Shown one piece after another: positions 53,401 to 59,878 of a stretch of 64,000 nucleotides of DNA (position 1 is its first letter; every line of letters starts with the position of its first letter). The notes beneath the pieces were generated by a model. It was not told the DNA's origin and searched no databases. It saw only the letters and a program-made list of their open reading frames with translations. Source of the DNA: Alligator mississippiensis (lineage: Eukaryota > Chordata > Crocodylia > Alligatoridae); contig NC_081824.1 of the NCBI RefSeq assembly GCF_030867095.1, positions 148,271,433-148,335,432 of the forward strand, given 5' to 3'. The translations under genes were made by a program, and so were the position numbers.

Positions 53401-56400
53401 ACCGCGGGCTGGATAAATACCCTTGGCGGGCTGGATTTGGCTCGCGGGCCGTATTTTGCCCACCGCCGTTATAAAAGGTCATGGAATAACAGTGTCCTAG
53501 CAGACAGCCTGACTTAGCAGCATCTGTAGCACAGGTAAGCATTTGGGGGTTGTTGACAGATCTTATTAGACATGGGTTTCTAGTTTTCTTTGAAAACTTA
53601 TAACCAGACTGCATAAGATAATAAGTGAATAAGATTTACGCAGACCGGATTCGAATCTACTTCATGAGTTTGACATAGAGGAGAGCTTGAGCAGGATTCT
53701 GCCAAAAACTACCCACTGAGAAACAAACCATAACCCCCCCCCCCCCCAAGCTTTCATTTCTAATTAAAATTCTAGCCTATTCTTTAGCAGAGACAACTTT
53801 GCTGTTGCTAGGAGTACGTATTTAACAAAGGCAAAAAATACAGATATTCAAACCCTGTCTAGAAAATGCCTAGGAAAGAGATTTTATTACTTTAATAAGC
53901 ATTACATTTTTTTGAATGCACATTCAACTTTTGGAGACATTGTGCTTGGATGAGGACAGAGCACAACCGGCAGCAAAAGTCAATGTAGTCAAAGTTTCTA
54001 TTTTTGTTATCTAATGACCTTTCACTGGAAACAATTTAAAGGCACCAAAAAGATATTAAAATAATACCATATTTTTGGTGTATACTACAGTGCACATTTA
54101 AGAAAGAGATAGACCATTTAAAATCCCCTGGAGAATGTTAATGCAATCCAGTTTCCTTCTCATTGAATTGGAAACTATACTTACTGAAAAAATTAGGTAA
54201 ATTTGGTCGAGCCAGCAAGACAATAGATAGCACCTTAGTTAAAGCTTTGGGTCTACTTTGAGTAGAATGCAAAACTTGTCCCAGACAAATCGCTTTTCTC
54301 ATTTCTACATCCTATCAACAAAACTTGTGTTCTATAAGGAAATAGTAGTGTGTATTATTTTGATTTACATGAACACTAGCAATCAGCTTTTATATACAAT
54401 TCATGAGGATACAGACATAGAATTATAGAGTTCTAAAGCATGTGTGAGTGCAGTATTTTTGGTTCTACATATCTCCAGGAGAATACCAAACCAGATTGGA
54501 AAAAAAAAAAAAAAAAAAAAAAATCAGATCTATGTTTTGGAGGTAATGCAATCAAAATGTAGTAGTACCAGAAAAGCTACTGGATAAGTTTCATTTATAA
54601 CTACACAGGCATTGAAATAGGACAAACATTTACCCAAATGAGCATTTAGCCAGAAACCAAGATTAGCATACCAGCAGAAAGCTGTCCTAGGAAACATTGA
54701 TCACAAATGATCAAGTACTTAGTTTTATATCTCATCTAGAAAAAAGCCATCCCAACGGAAGAATGCTTCCTAGTACCATATTGGAACATTTGTTCAGAAC
54801 TGACCCCAAGGCAAGAGATAGATGTTTCTTGCATTTCCTTTGGAGATCTGCCAAGCCACTGTAACTAGAATCAACCTAGCTTTATGTAGGGCATCTTATG
54901 AAAAAAGGCAAATCAAAGTTCTGGTATGAAGATACAAAAAAATCAAGGGTCTCTCAATGGTTTAAATCTCGTTTAAAAAGCACCTGATTAGTCATTTAAT
55001 GCAATCTGTGAAATACATACAGCTGAAACTAGTTTAAAAAAAAAAATAAACACACCAAAATCAAGCTCAATTTGTTTATTTAATCTCACCCCCCAATAAA
55101 AAAGAAAACACCTCTGTATACTACCCTTGAAGATTGCCGTATTATCCAGAGGAACAATTATGAAAATGTCTAAGATGCTAAATACACAAAGTGAGAGAGA
55201 GATAGAAGCCTATATATTCTAAAGATGACTCAACTCTTCAAGGCAAAAGATATCTGATCTTACGTTCATTTTCACACTGCATTCCCATTATCCAAATAAC
55301 ATTTTCTAAATAAATAGGAACAACAAAACTGTCAAAGCATTGATTCTTTAGAGTGACTACCTCCCAACTTTACTACCAGAAAAGCAATCAGTTGGGACTC
55401 TGTCCACAAATTAGTGGGATTAAAGGATGAGATTTTTACCTAACAGGTAGCAGAACCTAAATTCAGCTGACAGGTTGGTTATATACCTGCAATAACCACT
55501 ACTAGAAACAGCTGCCATGCCCAACCTAAAGTTTACAAGACTGATACTGTACTCTCAGATTATCCTTTTCAGACACACTATCAGGCCATTAAACACCAAC
55601 AGTTCTGTGTAACTGTGATCCCAGCTACTATATTTGCAATTTAAAGTATTATGAAATTTACATGAATAGCATACAACTTTGTAGCACACTATAAAACAGT
55701 TATTCAAAAAAAAGTTTACAATGTATTTTAATTAAATTTGAAATTAAATTTTTCAATAAGTCTTACTAGAAAATGTAACATTAACTACTATCTGGAGTTT
55801 TTCTTAACTAAATTTCTGCATTATGTCACTTGTATTTCCATTCACTTCCCCCTATTTTCATGATTTTTGTATAAAGGAACACTGGATTTTATACACAAGT
55901 ACAGCGCCTTGACATGGTGGCAGTTATCCTGTGAGCCAAGTCAATTTACTAATACAACTAACTTAACTAACACTGCATTTAAGTCAATTCTGCTCCACAT
56001 AGATGTGTACGCTCTGACAGTTAAGTCAACTTAACTTTTTTAAAGTTGACTTACCTGTCAGAAAGTTAGTACATGTGTACGCACCCCTCGAAAGGATCTC
56101 AAAACACTCCAGGGTGCTCCAGCACTATGGCTGACAATCACTGCCCTAGACAATGGTGACAGGCCCAAATTGAAAAATAGAATATATAAATAAAAATAAA
56201 GGCACTCATCTAATCTAAATATCCTCAATCTAAATAAGACCATGCCAAAAACATTTCTCAGAGCAAAAAAGAAAGAGGAAAAAAATTCAACATACATTTA
56301 TCAAGAGTGGTGCTTTTCTGCCTGATGACTAGAGTGAATTATTTTCTGATTAAATAATTTTCTATGGAGAATGCTGATTCCTCAAGAGCAAAACATTTTG

Positions 56401-59066
56401 CAAATGTTACTTTTGACAAATCTCCCTAACAACCACAGGTGGGTTTCTGACAAAGCACTGCCTGCCAACTCACTTGCTCAACTCCTCAGCAGCAAGCATG
56501 GCTCCAGCACCACCCTGCAATGCCAAAGGACTCAGTCCAGTGGCACTTCTGGCCAGCCTGACAGCCCTGGGATCCCTAGCCATGGCCCGAAGGATATCTG
56601 CTCTTGAAGCCCATCACAGGACTTCTAGACTCCTGACTGAGGCAGCCAGCTTGGGAGCCATGAACCTTGGTCAAGTGAAGAAGATACACAGAGGCTGACC
56701 TTTCCAAGGACACGCACATTGTGACTTTCTACCAGCCCTAATGATGATTACAACTGAAATAGGAACTTTACCACCTGCAATACTGACCCATGACAAGGAG
56801 GCTTATTTTATTTTATTTTTTGCACAGGCAAAGCCATCATCAAGCACTTTTATAAAAGTGCCAGAGGCTCAATTTACTAACTTTTTAAACTCAGCTTCCA
56901 GCAGCAGTAACATTTTTACCCAAATCTGATACAGAAACAGTTGAAGTCCCTACCCTCGGAAACTGAGTCTGCTACTACTGCTATGAACCTAACCCACCTC
57001 CAGTGGCAGTAAACCCACTAGAAAAAGTCCTATTAAAGTCCCAAGTTGGACATGAACAAACAAAGTATCAAATTCATCCATTCTCTTTTGTGACCATCTC
57101 ATTTAAAGGTTAGCCTTTTTTCTTTTACTTCCTACATCTCAGTTCTCGCTGTAATATAGTTTTCTAGCTTTTTCAGTCTGCAGATTACTTCATAAGAGAG
57201 CCTCACCCAGTCCCAGTCTCTCTGTATTGCTACTGCTTGAGGTTTTCAAAGTTATTGTAGCCATGACTGTTCCAGGAAATCCCCAAGCAGCAAGGATCTT
57301 TTGAGATACCTTTTTCCTGAACCAACCATACAGTTGGGACAAGCTTTCGGACATCAAGTGCCTCTCTCTCAGGTGTTTCTAAAGTCATTTTTCAGATTGC
57401 CAGAAAATGCTTTACAGAGCAGCAACAGCTGCCGCAACCCACCAACCAGGAGGGAACTAGCAAGGGCCTGTTCTGTGACACTGGCTCTACTGGCTACAGC
57501 ATTCACCCTGTCTGGGACTAACAATGAACTCTGAATGGCTCAGAGTGGGTTTAGGTGGGCTACGGATTATTAAGGGTTTCCTAGATCTGTGTGATGCCCC
57601 ATTTCCCTCCTCCCTCATCAATAAACCCTGTTATAGGGCAATACTGCTTGTGCATGGGGAAGTTCATTCACATGGGAACACCCAAGCAGAAATCATTTCC
57701 CCAGGTTTCGGGGTAGGAGTTTGGGCCAAGGTAAGAGTTATGTAGTACCCCCTCAACTGAACTGGGTGCCTCCTACTGCCTGGCAAGTGGCAGCACTAGC
57801 AACGCTGCGAGATAACAACCCATCTGGCACATGAACTATCACAGCTTCAGCGTTAGTGATGCCACAGGGGTCACTGTGTCTTCAGGGCCTCTGAGCTGCA
57901 TGCAGTTCACTGGAGGGGAGAGAGGTCAGGCTTGCCCTCCCAGCCAGGGCTCCACAAACCCCCTTCTTGCCCTGTAACCAGAAGCAAGTCCCCCTAGGCT
58001 AGGGCCTCCAGGAGCAGGCACATGTTTCATTACATGGCATTTACAAGATGCAAAAGGGCGAAAAGAAAGTAAACGGGGGTTTATGATGGGCCTTATCTCT
58101 CAATACCACGAAACAAAAGGGGCAGGTGCTCAGTTTAAATGGAAGTTCTTCTTCAGACATGGGGTGGCTTCAGCTGGGAACACACTGCCACTGGAGGCAG
58201 CAGCTGCTAACCGACTGTGCAGCCAGATCCCAAAAGCGCTCGCACCCGTTCCCTTGGAGGAACAGGGCATCGATAGCTACTGAGCGCAGGAGTCAGGAAC
58301 ATGGCCTCGGTCTGGAAACTTTCCAGCCTGGAGGCTGCAAGCAAGAGATGAAGTACGGAAAACCCTCCTTAGACCTGGGTCACTCTCCCTTGCAGCATCC
58401 ACTCTCTGCCCCGACCCAATGCAAGCCTGCCCCGCTGTTAACAGAGTGTGCGCAATGCCTGATTCTTGGGACAACTAGTAAGAAAAGCAGAGAAAGCAGC
58501 ATGGGTCACAGGCTCAGCACAAGGAAGGGCACCAAGAGGTGCAGCAGGCCTATTTGTCCCCTTTTAATCAAGGAGCATGGCAGGAGACTGGGCAAGATGC
58601 ATCTATGGCCTGACCTGCTCACTGGCAGCTCCTACTTCTGTTACCACCTTGGGGCAAAGCTCTTGAGGCAGGGCAGGGCAGGGCAGGACAGTGCCAGAGG
58701 AGCTTGGGAGCTCTCCCCCTCTTCCCCCAGCCAGCCCCTCCCCCTCAGACCTTTTCCCAGCCCCATCTCTCCTCTCCTCACTTCCCCCAGCCCCAAGGCA
58801 CAACAAAGCGCGCATGCGCACCGCATCCTCATCGACCGCCTAACCAACACCCCCCAACCAGCGTTCGACGGCACTCATGCGCACCACGTCCCCTCTCCCC
58901 CCCGCACACCCACCAGCGTTCAACGCGGCGCGCATGTACACACACACACGCACGCACGCCGCCAGTCCCCGGGCGCCGCCCTGCCCCCTAGCACCTTCAT
59001 GAACTCGTCTTTGTCAAAGCAGAGGTTGTCGGGGCCGTGAGGCAGGTTCATCCTGCGGTGCTCCAT
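14324..59066 (-). CDS. COG2: Conserved oligomeric Golgi complex subunit 2, complete 18-exon gene
   Basis: COG2 is a lobe A subunit of the COG tethering complex on the cytosolic face of the Golgi, needed for retrograde intra-Golgi vesicle traffic and glycosylation. Exons in transcript order are 58995-59066, 52076-52237, 50736-50801, 49549-49629, 48796-48899, 47281-47389, 46207-46386, 41803-41927, 40463-40589, 26418-26557, 23259-23320, 20983-21134, 19779-19979, 18935-19007, 18450-18592, 16788-16927, 15198-15378 and 14324-14419. All introns are GT..AG and the joined frame has 737 codons plus TAG, almost the length I recall for the human protein (738). Landmarks are CFDKDEFMK and DCRKRVQLEELRDDLE at the N-terminus (COG2 N-terminal domain, predicted coiled coil), and LTLQILARYSVF, ALEVPRLYRRTNK and MSDDNKIRLQLALDVEY in the C-terminal COG2 domain. 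The start is the first ATG, in MEHRRMNLP. The gene looks intact. Confidence 0.97.
14420..15197 (-). other. COG2: COG2 intron 17
   Basis: It is a 778-base intron with a tRNA-like segment at 14866-14917. Otherwise nothing is recognised. Confidence 0.8.
14866..14917 (-). repeat. tRNA-like segment, probable tRNA-derived SINE remnant
   Basis: On the - strand a consensus-like RNA polymerase III B box, GGTTCAAACCC, lies about 35 bases after GCCAGTGGTTATGGC, which resembles an A box with one base missing. No acceptor stem is evident, so this is not a functional tRNA. Confidence 0.4.
15198..15378 (-). CDS. COG2: COG2 exon 17 (residues 646-706)
   Basis: It completes Lys, then YYETVSDVLSSVKKMEESLK and MSDDNKIRLQLALDVEYFGD. 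The acceptor is CTTTACTCAG and the donor CAG/GTAAGG. Confidence 0.96.
15379..16787 (-). other. COG2: COG2 intron 16
   Basis: It is a 1.4 kb intron, half of which is the DNA transposon at 15795-16510. Confidence 0.85.
15795..16510. mobile_element. Non-autonomous DNA transposon with about 25-bp terminal inverted repeats
   Basis: Left end TAAGGCTCCCTCCAAACATG pairs with the reverse complement of the right end, TAGGCCCTCTCTACATGTTA. Flanks TGCAACAC (15787-15794) and AGCAACGC (16511-16518) match at 6 of 8. The superfamily is likely hAT; Merlin is an alternative. Confidence 0.7.
16788..16927 (-). CDS. COG2: COG2 exon 16 (residues 600-646)
   Basis: It encodes EVPTKASPYVDSALKPFYRL and QWLEGALSESTQ, then two bases of Lys before donor GTAAGT. 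The apparent TAA stop just past the exon is the donor itself. Confidence 0.95.
16928..18449 (-). other. COG2: COG2 intron 15
   Basis: It is a 1.5 kb intron carrying the hAT-type element 17271-17637. The rest is unique-looking. Confidence 0.85.
17271..17637. mobile_element. Non-autonomous hAT element, TGTCAA terminus
   Basis: Right end in reverse complement is CAGGAGTGTCAAGCTCATG and the left end is CTGGCCTGTCAAAG. Flanks CCCTAAAT and CACCAAAT match at 6 of 8. The interior resembles 26745-27327. Confidence 0.65.
18450..18592 (-). CDS. COG2: COG2 exon 15 (residues 552-599)
   Basis: It encodes ALEDSKASLSACTPTLNDRI and SALEVPRLYRRTNK. The acceptor is GTACTTCAACAG and the donor AAG/GTAACA. Confidence 0.95.
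18935..19007 (-). CDS. COG2: COG2 exon 14 (residues 528-552)
   Basis: It encodes LPELLEIIKPKLEMIGFKNL and SCIT, ending in phase 1 at CACAG/GTAAAG. The acceptor is TTTTTGTTCAG. Confidence 0.94.
19779..19979 (-). CDS. COG2: COG2 exon 13 (residues 461-527)
   Basis: It encodes LLLRPISNESTKDNKK, a Ser-rich low-conservation linker around residues 480-510, then NIQLVYVAADLEKLPEQ. The donor CAG/GTTTGT is non-consensus at +3 to +4. Phase is 0 at both ends. Confidence 0.95.
20438..20689. mobile_element. hAT MITE, CAGTGGTTCTCAACC terminus
   Basis: Ends are CAGTGGTTCTCAACC and, in reverse complement, CAATGATTCTCAATC. The 8-bp duplication is CTCTAACC (20430-20437) and CTCTAAAC (20690-20697), 7 of 8. Confidence 0.85.
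20983..21134 (-). CDS. COG2: COG2 exon 12 (residues 410-460)
   Basis: It encodes ESSYCLLATHMVWVSLLKCW and LTLQILARYSVFINE, start of the conserved C-terminal COG2 domain. The donor is GAG/GTAAGA and the acceptor CTTGTCTTTAG. Confidence 0.96.
21353..21634. mobile_element. hAT-type MITE, CTGTCCAA terminus
   Basis: Left end CAGCTGTCCAACTGG pairs with CAGGGCTGTCCAATTTGGG from the right end in reverse complement. Flanks match weakly (5 of 8), so the copy is old. Confidence 0.65.
22323..22375. mobile_element. End of a CAGGGGC-type MITE
   Basis: CAGGGGCATATCCAAGGAGG followed by TGCACTGGAGCACTTGAACC matches, in opposite orientation, the segment at 60463-60516. The other end was not found. Confidence 0.45.
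23259..23320 (-). CDS. COG2: COG2 exon 11 (residues 389-410)
   Basis: It is a short 62-base exon encoding RFREIAGALEAALSDSLEEA and Pro. It ends in phase 1 at CCAG/GTAAAT, with acceptor CTTTCCATCAG. Confidence 0.93.
23321..26417 (-). other. COG2: COG2 intron 10
   Basis: It is a 3.1 kb intron with a fold-back of the TAGCCGTGTTGGTCT repeat family at 25460-25613. I see nothing else. Confidence 0.8.
25460..25613. repeat. Fold-back (inverted pair) of the REP family
   Basis: The left arm starts ATCTTTTATTAAACCAACTG and the right arm ends, in reverse complement, ATCTTTTATTGGGCCAACTA. Arms are about 55-60 bases and continue through GGGATA(G/A)AG(C/T)T(G/A)GACAAGC. The same words occur singly in the copy at 28951. 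Confidence 0.7.
26418..26557 (-). CDS. COG2: COG2 exon 10 (residues 343-389)
   Basis: It encodes KYTTSMDFVRKFERQCGSQA and ends with KWNLPVYFQI plus two bases of Arg. The donor is AAG/GTTAGT and the acceptor CTTCTGACAG. Confidence 0.95.
26745..27327. mobile_element. Non-autonomous hAT element, TGTCAAAC terminus
   Basis: Left end CAGATGTGTCAAACATATGG pairs with CAGTAGTGTCAAACTCACGG from the right end in reverse complement. Flanks TTGAAAAG and GTGAAGAG match at 6 of 8. Confidence 0.8.
27941..28024. mobile_element. Small palindromic MITE-like sequence
   Basis: ATTTACTCAAATATAAGATG..CATCTTACATTTGCATAAA is an imperfect inverted repeat of the widespread TTTACTCGAATATAAGACGA type. Confidence 0.5.
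28183..28203. repeat. T21 homopolymer
   Basis: A run of 21 T closes on TATGTGGCCC and an A12 tract about 14 bases later, next to the duplicated unit at 28208. Confidence 0.9.
28208..28508. repeat. Head-to-tail duplication of a SINE-like unit
   Basis: Two units share the A-rich start, GCACTGGGCCT, a GGCACTTGGAGAGGCC-like middle and the end CCCCTGGTGCCAAA (near 28356 and 28508). The second is more GC-rich. Each is preceded by an A10-A12 tract, as if two A-tailed copies joined. Family not recognised. Confidence 0.6.
28847..28876 (-). repeat. U2 snRNA 5'-end-like segment, possible snRNA-headed SINE
   Basis: The - strand reads GGCTTCTTTGGCTAAGATCA then AATGCAG, close to the U2 5' end (TTTTGGCTAAGATCAAGTGTAG). 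TTTGGCTAAGATCAA matches exactly. Only the head is present, so it is not a functional U2 gene. SINEs with U1/U2-derived heads are known from crocodilians; assignment to them is my inference. Confidence 0.5.
28951..29101 (+). repeat. Interspersed repeat with TAGCCGTGTTGGTCT core
   Basis: It contains GTAGCCGTGTTGGTCTAAGG, TTTGATATCTTTTATTAGAC and CAAGCTTTCAGG..CTTCGTCAGGC. Words of the same family recur at 5922, 25460-25613 and 57300. I know it as a common reptile repeat but not its class. Confidence 0.6.
30149..30350. mobile_element. Left end of a hAT element of the GGGCAATTATT family
   Basis: AGAGCAGGCAATTATTTGGG matches the left end of the element at 52527. AT-rich sequence follows. The matching right end is not identified. 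Confidence 0.45.
30657..31627. mobile_element. LTR of the same endogenous retrovirus family, copy 2
   Basis: It is a 971-base TG..CA element starting TGTGCGGGCCGGGCC and ending TTGGGTTGTGACA, colinear with 1261-2186. It is 45 bases longer because it has three rather than two GAG..AGGCTCCGCG(G/A)GTCCG modules. Flanks CAATT and CTCTT differ, so no clean duplication remains. It lies inside COG2 intron 9. Confidence 0.8.
31702..31888. mobile_element. hAT MITE with perfect 8-bp target duplication
   Basis: It is 187 bases long. Left end CAGGGGTGGGCAAAAAG pairs with CAGGGGCAGGCAATTATT from the right end in reverse complement. CTGTAGAG flanks it exactly at 31694-31701 and 31889-31896. Confidence 0.92.
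32369..34165 (+). pseudogene. Decayed hAT-superfamily transposase with BED zinc finger
   Basis: The ATG at 32369 follows a splice-acceptor-like TTTTCTCCCTCAG. An N-terminal BED finger shows VICKYCQMKYAF and, past an in-frame TAG, TKHIIVCKKC (CxxC then HxxxxC). A Ser/Ala-rich linker is in another frame (from about 32551). Back in the first frame from about 33005 comes TDGWTNVRGE, a hAT catalytic-core motif, then GCASHGLNLLLNDI. The C-terminal hAT dimerisation region reads RERNWSMSGNTHIKSRNKLT and an acidic tail to TAG at 34165. Stops and frameshifts, one at an A-rich run near 32960, show it is dead. Total length suits a full transposase of about 600 codons. Confidence 0.85.
34430..34505. mobile_element. 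Probable right end of the hAT element that carried the transposase
   Basis: AT-rich sequence with CAAAAATTTCCAGG and TTTCTGGAAATGTTACATCT resembles the subterminal repeats of reptile hAT elements. In reverse complement it reads GTAGAGATGTAACATTTCC. The matching left end was not found. Confidence 0.4.
34530..35340. other. Unidentified GC-rich block
   Basis: About 800 bases rich in CAGC, CTGCTG and CCCC abut the hAT right end. Open frames are present on both strands, as expected from GC content, with no recognisable domain. It resembles the interiors of GC-rich MITEs, but no terminal repeats are visible. Confidence 0.5.
35458..35494. mobile_element. End of a TTTACTTGAA-type MITE
   Basis: GGGTCATTTTACGTTCAAGT followed by AAATATGGTA resembles, in reverse, the common TACCGTATTTACTCGAATATAAGACG terminus. 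The other end is not seen. Confidence 0.4.
37200..37690 (+). mobile_element. CR1 LINE 3' end
   Basis: It shows TTTTTCACACAG..GTGGAACTCATTGCCACCAGATGTTG.. and ends GGCAAGATGGACC..GTCTGACCCAGTAAAT, the CR1 C-terminal codons and 3' UTR. 5' truncated. Confidence 0.85.
39396..40264. mobile_element. Non-autonomous hAT element with perfect 8-bp target duplication
   Basis: Left end TAGGGGTGCACCAAT pairs with TAGAGGTGCACCAAT from the right end in reverse complement. TTTGTATG flanks it at 39388-39395 and 40265-40272. The interior is very GC-rich with G13 at about 39519 and long spurious open frames. Confidence 0.92.
40463..40589 (-). CDS. COG2: COG2 exon 9 (residues 300-342)
   Basis: It encodes VPGYDFLVNSVWPEIVRGLE through NPGNPEVFHE. 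The acceptor is TTATTGCAG. The donor GAG/GTATTT departs from consensus at +4 to +5. It precedes the largest intron. Confidence 0.94.
40590..41802 (-). other. COG2: COG2 intron 8
   Basis: It is a 1.2 kb AT-rich intron with a poly(A) tract near 40910. No repeat is recognised. Confidence 0.8.
41803..41927 (-). CDS. COG2: COG2 exon 8 (residues 259-300)
   Basis: It encodes VIVEQYVQSHPNGLQTMYNK and LLEFVPHHCRLLREVTGGAI, ending in phase 2 at CAAG/GTAACA. Confidence 0.95.
42320..42715. other. Unidentified GC-rich block
   Basis: Its composition is like the MITE interiors but no terminal inverted repeats were found. Its right side runs into a CR1. Confidence 0.4.
42715..43335 (+). mobile_element. CR1 LINE 3' end
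   Basis: It includes ATTCATAAATGATCTGGAAA (a decayed FINDLE-type motif of the reverse transcriptase end), the GTGGAACTCACTGCCACAAG segment, and a 3' end with GTCTGACCTAGTAAATGGCA. Confidence 0.8.
46207..46386 (-). CDS. COG2: COG2 exon 7 (residues 199-258)
   Basis: It is a 180-base phase-0 exon with RIAGITAMLQQSLEGLLLEG and HCLRTYATIDKTRDAEALVG. The donor is GAG/GTAAGG and the acceptor TTTTTTATAG. Confidence 0.96.
47281..47389 (-). CDS. COG2: COG2 exon 6 (residues 162-198)
   Basis: It completes a split Ser codon, then encodes PLLTGQVLERIATEFNQLQF through LLDKVRP. The acceptor is CTTTTCCAG and the donor CCA/GTAAGT. Confidence 0.95.
48796..48899 (-). CDS. COG2: COG2 exon 5 (residues 128-162)
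   Basis: It begins MCVLRLIHVIQSVEKIEKIL and ends in phase 2 at AACAG/GTAAGG. The acceptor follows a T-rich tract of TTTTTAAACAG. Confidence 0.95.
49549..49629 (-). CDS. COG2: COG2 exon 4 (residues 101-127)
   Basis: It is an 81-base phase-0 exon with SEGIQAVDEHMSKQEDIRRK. The donor is AAG/GTACAG and the acceptor TTTGTTTTAG. The heptad-like pattern suits the N-terminal coiled coil. Confidence 0.95.
50736..50801 (-). CDS. COG2: COG2 exon 3 (residues 79-100)
   Basis: It is a 66-base phase-0 exon encoding VGMDKALNQLSVPLGQLREE and two more residues. The acceptor is CTTCTTTAG and the donor ATG/GTATGT. Confidence 0.95.
50802..52075 (-). other. COG2: COG2 intron 2
   Basis: It is a 1.3 kb intron with the hAT-type element 51016-51400. 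The rest is AT-rich. Confidence 0.8.
51016..51400. mobile_element. Non-autonomous hAT element, CAGGGGTGTCAAAC terminus
   Basis: Left end CAGGGGTGTCAAACTCACC pairs with CAGGGTTGTCAAACATATGG from the right end in reverse complement. Flanks CTGTAATA and CTATAATG match at 6 of 8. Confidence 0.85.
52076..52237 (-). CDS. COG2: COG2 exon 2 (residues 25-78)
   Basis: The acceptor is TTTCCTTTTCAG and the donor is CTG/GTAGGT. It encodes PDFDVDRFVSDCRKRVQLEE onward to FVNLSTNL, the most conserved N-terminal block. Phase is 0 at both ends. Confidence 0.96.
52527..53468. mobile_element. Long non-autonomous hAT element, GGGCAATTATT family
   Basis: Left end AAAGGGCGAGCAATTATTTG pairs with CGGCGGTGGGCAAAATACGG in reverse complement. 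Flanks TTATAACA (52519-52526) and TTATAAAA (53469-53476) match at 7 of 8. The 942-base GC-rich interior gives several spurious open frames of 130-180 codons. Confidence 0.85.
54500..54523. repeat. A24 homopolymer
   Basis: An uninterrupted run of 24 A in COG2 intron 1. Confidence 0.9.
56080..56150. mobile_element. Fragment of the CAGTGGTTCTCAACC hAT family, right end
   Basis: CGAAAGGATCTCAAAACACT then GCTGACAATCACTG matches the right side of 20438-20689. Confidence 0.45.
57300..57370 (+). repeat. Fragment of the REP (TAGCCGTGTTGGTCT) family
   Basis: GAACCAACCATACAGTTGGG then ACAAGCTTTCGGACATCAAG corresponds to the right part of the copy at 28951. Confidence 0.5.
58060..58640 (+). mobile_element. 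CR1 LINE 3' end
   Basis: It has the TTCTTCAGACATGGGGTGGC segment, GGAACACACTGCCACTGGAG, and a late part reading CTGGGCAAGATGCATCTATG then GGCCTGACC. It is decayed and partly duplicated around 58370-58580. Confidence 0.65.
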
Positions 59067-59250
59067 CCCGGCCGCCGCGGCCGGACGCGATCGTTCCCCT
59101 CCCCCTCTGCCCGGCCGCGGCACTTCCGCCAGCGCGGCAACGGGGCGGTGCCTGGGCGCGGGGAGCGGCGCCGCTCGCCACAGCGGCCCCCGGCGGGCGC
59201 CGGCGGTACTGCAGACGGGTACTCAGCCGCATGGGCATGGGCATGGGAAT
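58800..59250 (-). promoter_or_regulatory. COG2: CpG-rich promoter region of COG2
   Basis: This is the main CpG-dense block that is not a transposon. It spans exon 1 and about 180 bases upstream, with GCGCATGCGCAC at 58809 (an NRF1-like palindrome), several GGGGCGG/CCGCCC-like motifs near 59140 and no obvious TATA box. This suits a housekeeping gene. Boundaries are by eye. Confidence 0.65.
58995..59066 (-). CDS. COG2: COG2 exon 1 (residues 1-24)
   Basis: It encodes MEHRRMNLPHGPD through DEFMK and ends in phase 0. The ATG at 59066 lies in GGG-ATG-GAG. No upstream in-frame ATG was seen; the codon at 59123 is GTG. The donor AAG/GTGCTAG is weak for a U1 site. The exon lies in a CpG island. Confidence 0.92.
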
Positions 59251-59833
59251 GGGGCTCCCCACAGTGGGAAGCGCAGCCCGGGGGCGAGGACTCAGCCCCC
59301 CCCAAAAGACCCCCTTTAAATAGGTTGGAAAGAGCAGATGAGCAGGATCTTTCCACTGCCCTGGGGGGGTGCACCTCAGCTTAGCCCAGTGTGCCTGGCC
59401 GCTGCTGCAGGAGATGCTGGGACAAGAGCCCCAGCGCAGCAGAATGAAGTGGATAGAGGGGTTGGGAAATTGGGTGCAGGCGGTGAGGGGCATCGTCACC
59501 TGGAGCCAGCCCCCTTCACCAGAGATAATGATGATAATACTAATAAAAATTACCATTTTCAGGTCCCATTTCTGTCCGGGCCCTGGGCAGATACTCGGTT
59601 CGCCCATGCCTGTGTCTGGCTTTGCCTGGAGCACAGCCCGAATTTTTTTCTCCAAGTAAAAAGGAAGTAGAAGCTTTGCTTGTGGGCCAGGGGTGCAGGC
59701 CCTGCGATTTCCCTGCGATTTCCTTTAAGTTCGGAGCAAAACTCAATAGAGCTTCATTGGACTGTGTTCAAGACAGGCTGTGAAATAGGAGCTGTGCAAC
59801 CAGAAGCAGCGCAGCAGTGAGACTCCAGCCATA

Positions 59834-59878
59834 GGGCTTGAGCCCAGGCCCTTGGACTCAGGAGCCCAGTTAGCTAGG
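59834..59878 (-). repeat. tRNA-like segment with A and B boxes
   Basis: On the - strand TAGCTAACTGG (A box, fits consensus) is followed about 22 bases later by GGCTCAAGCCC (B box, one mismatch). No complete cloverleaf; a SINE head remnant is likely. Confidence 0.4.

Larger units (their letters stand above)
52238..58994 (-). other. COG2: COG2 intron 1
   Basis: It is a 6.8 kb intron with the hAT element 52527-53468, an A24 tract at 54500-54523, a hAT-type fragment at about 56080-56150, a coding-like but broken stretch at 56474-56929, a REP fragment near 57300-57370 and a CR1 end at about 58060-58640. The interval 53770-56050 shows nothing else. Confidence 0.75.

Noticed and set aside
52944..53517. 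Overlapping + strand open frames of about 176-178 codons
   Set aside because: They lie mostly inside the GC-rich hAT element 52527-53468; absence of stops follows from GC content.
58126..59040. Open frame of 304 codons on the + strand
   Set aside because: It runs through a CR1 3' end and the CpG island antisense to COG2 exon 1. Composition is low-complexity Pro/Ser/His and no domain is visible.
59067..59123. N-terminal extension of COG2 upstream of MEHRR
   Set aside because: The upstream in-frame codon at 59123 is GTG, not ATG, and the family starts at MEHRR-like sequence.
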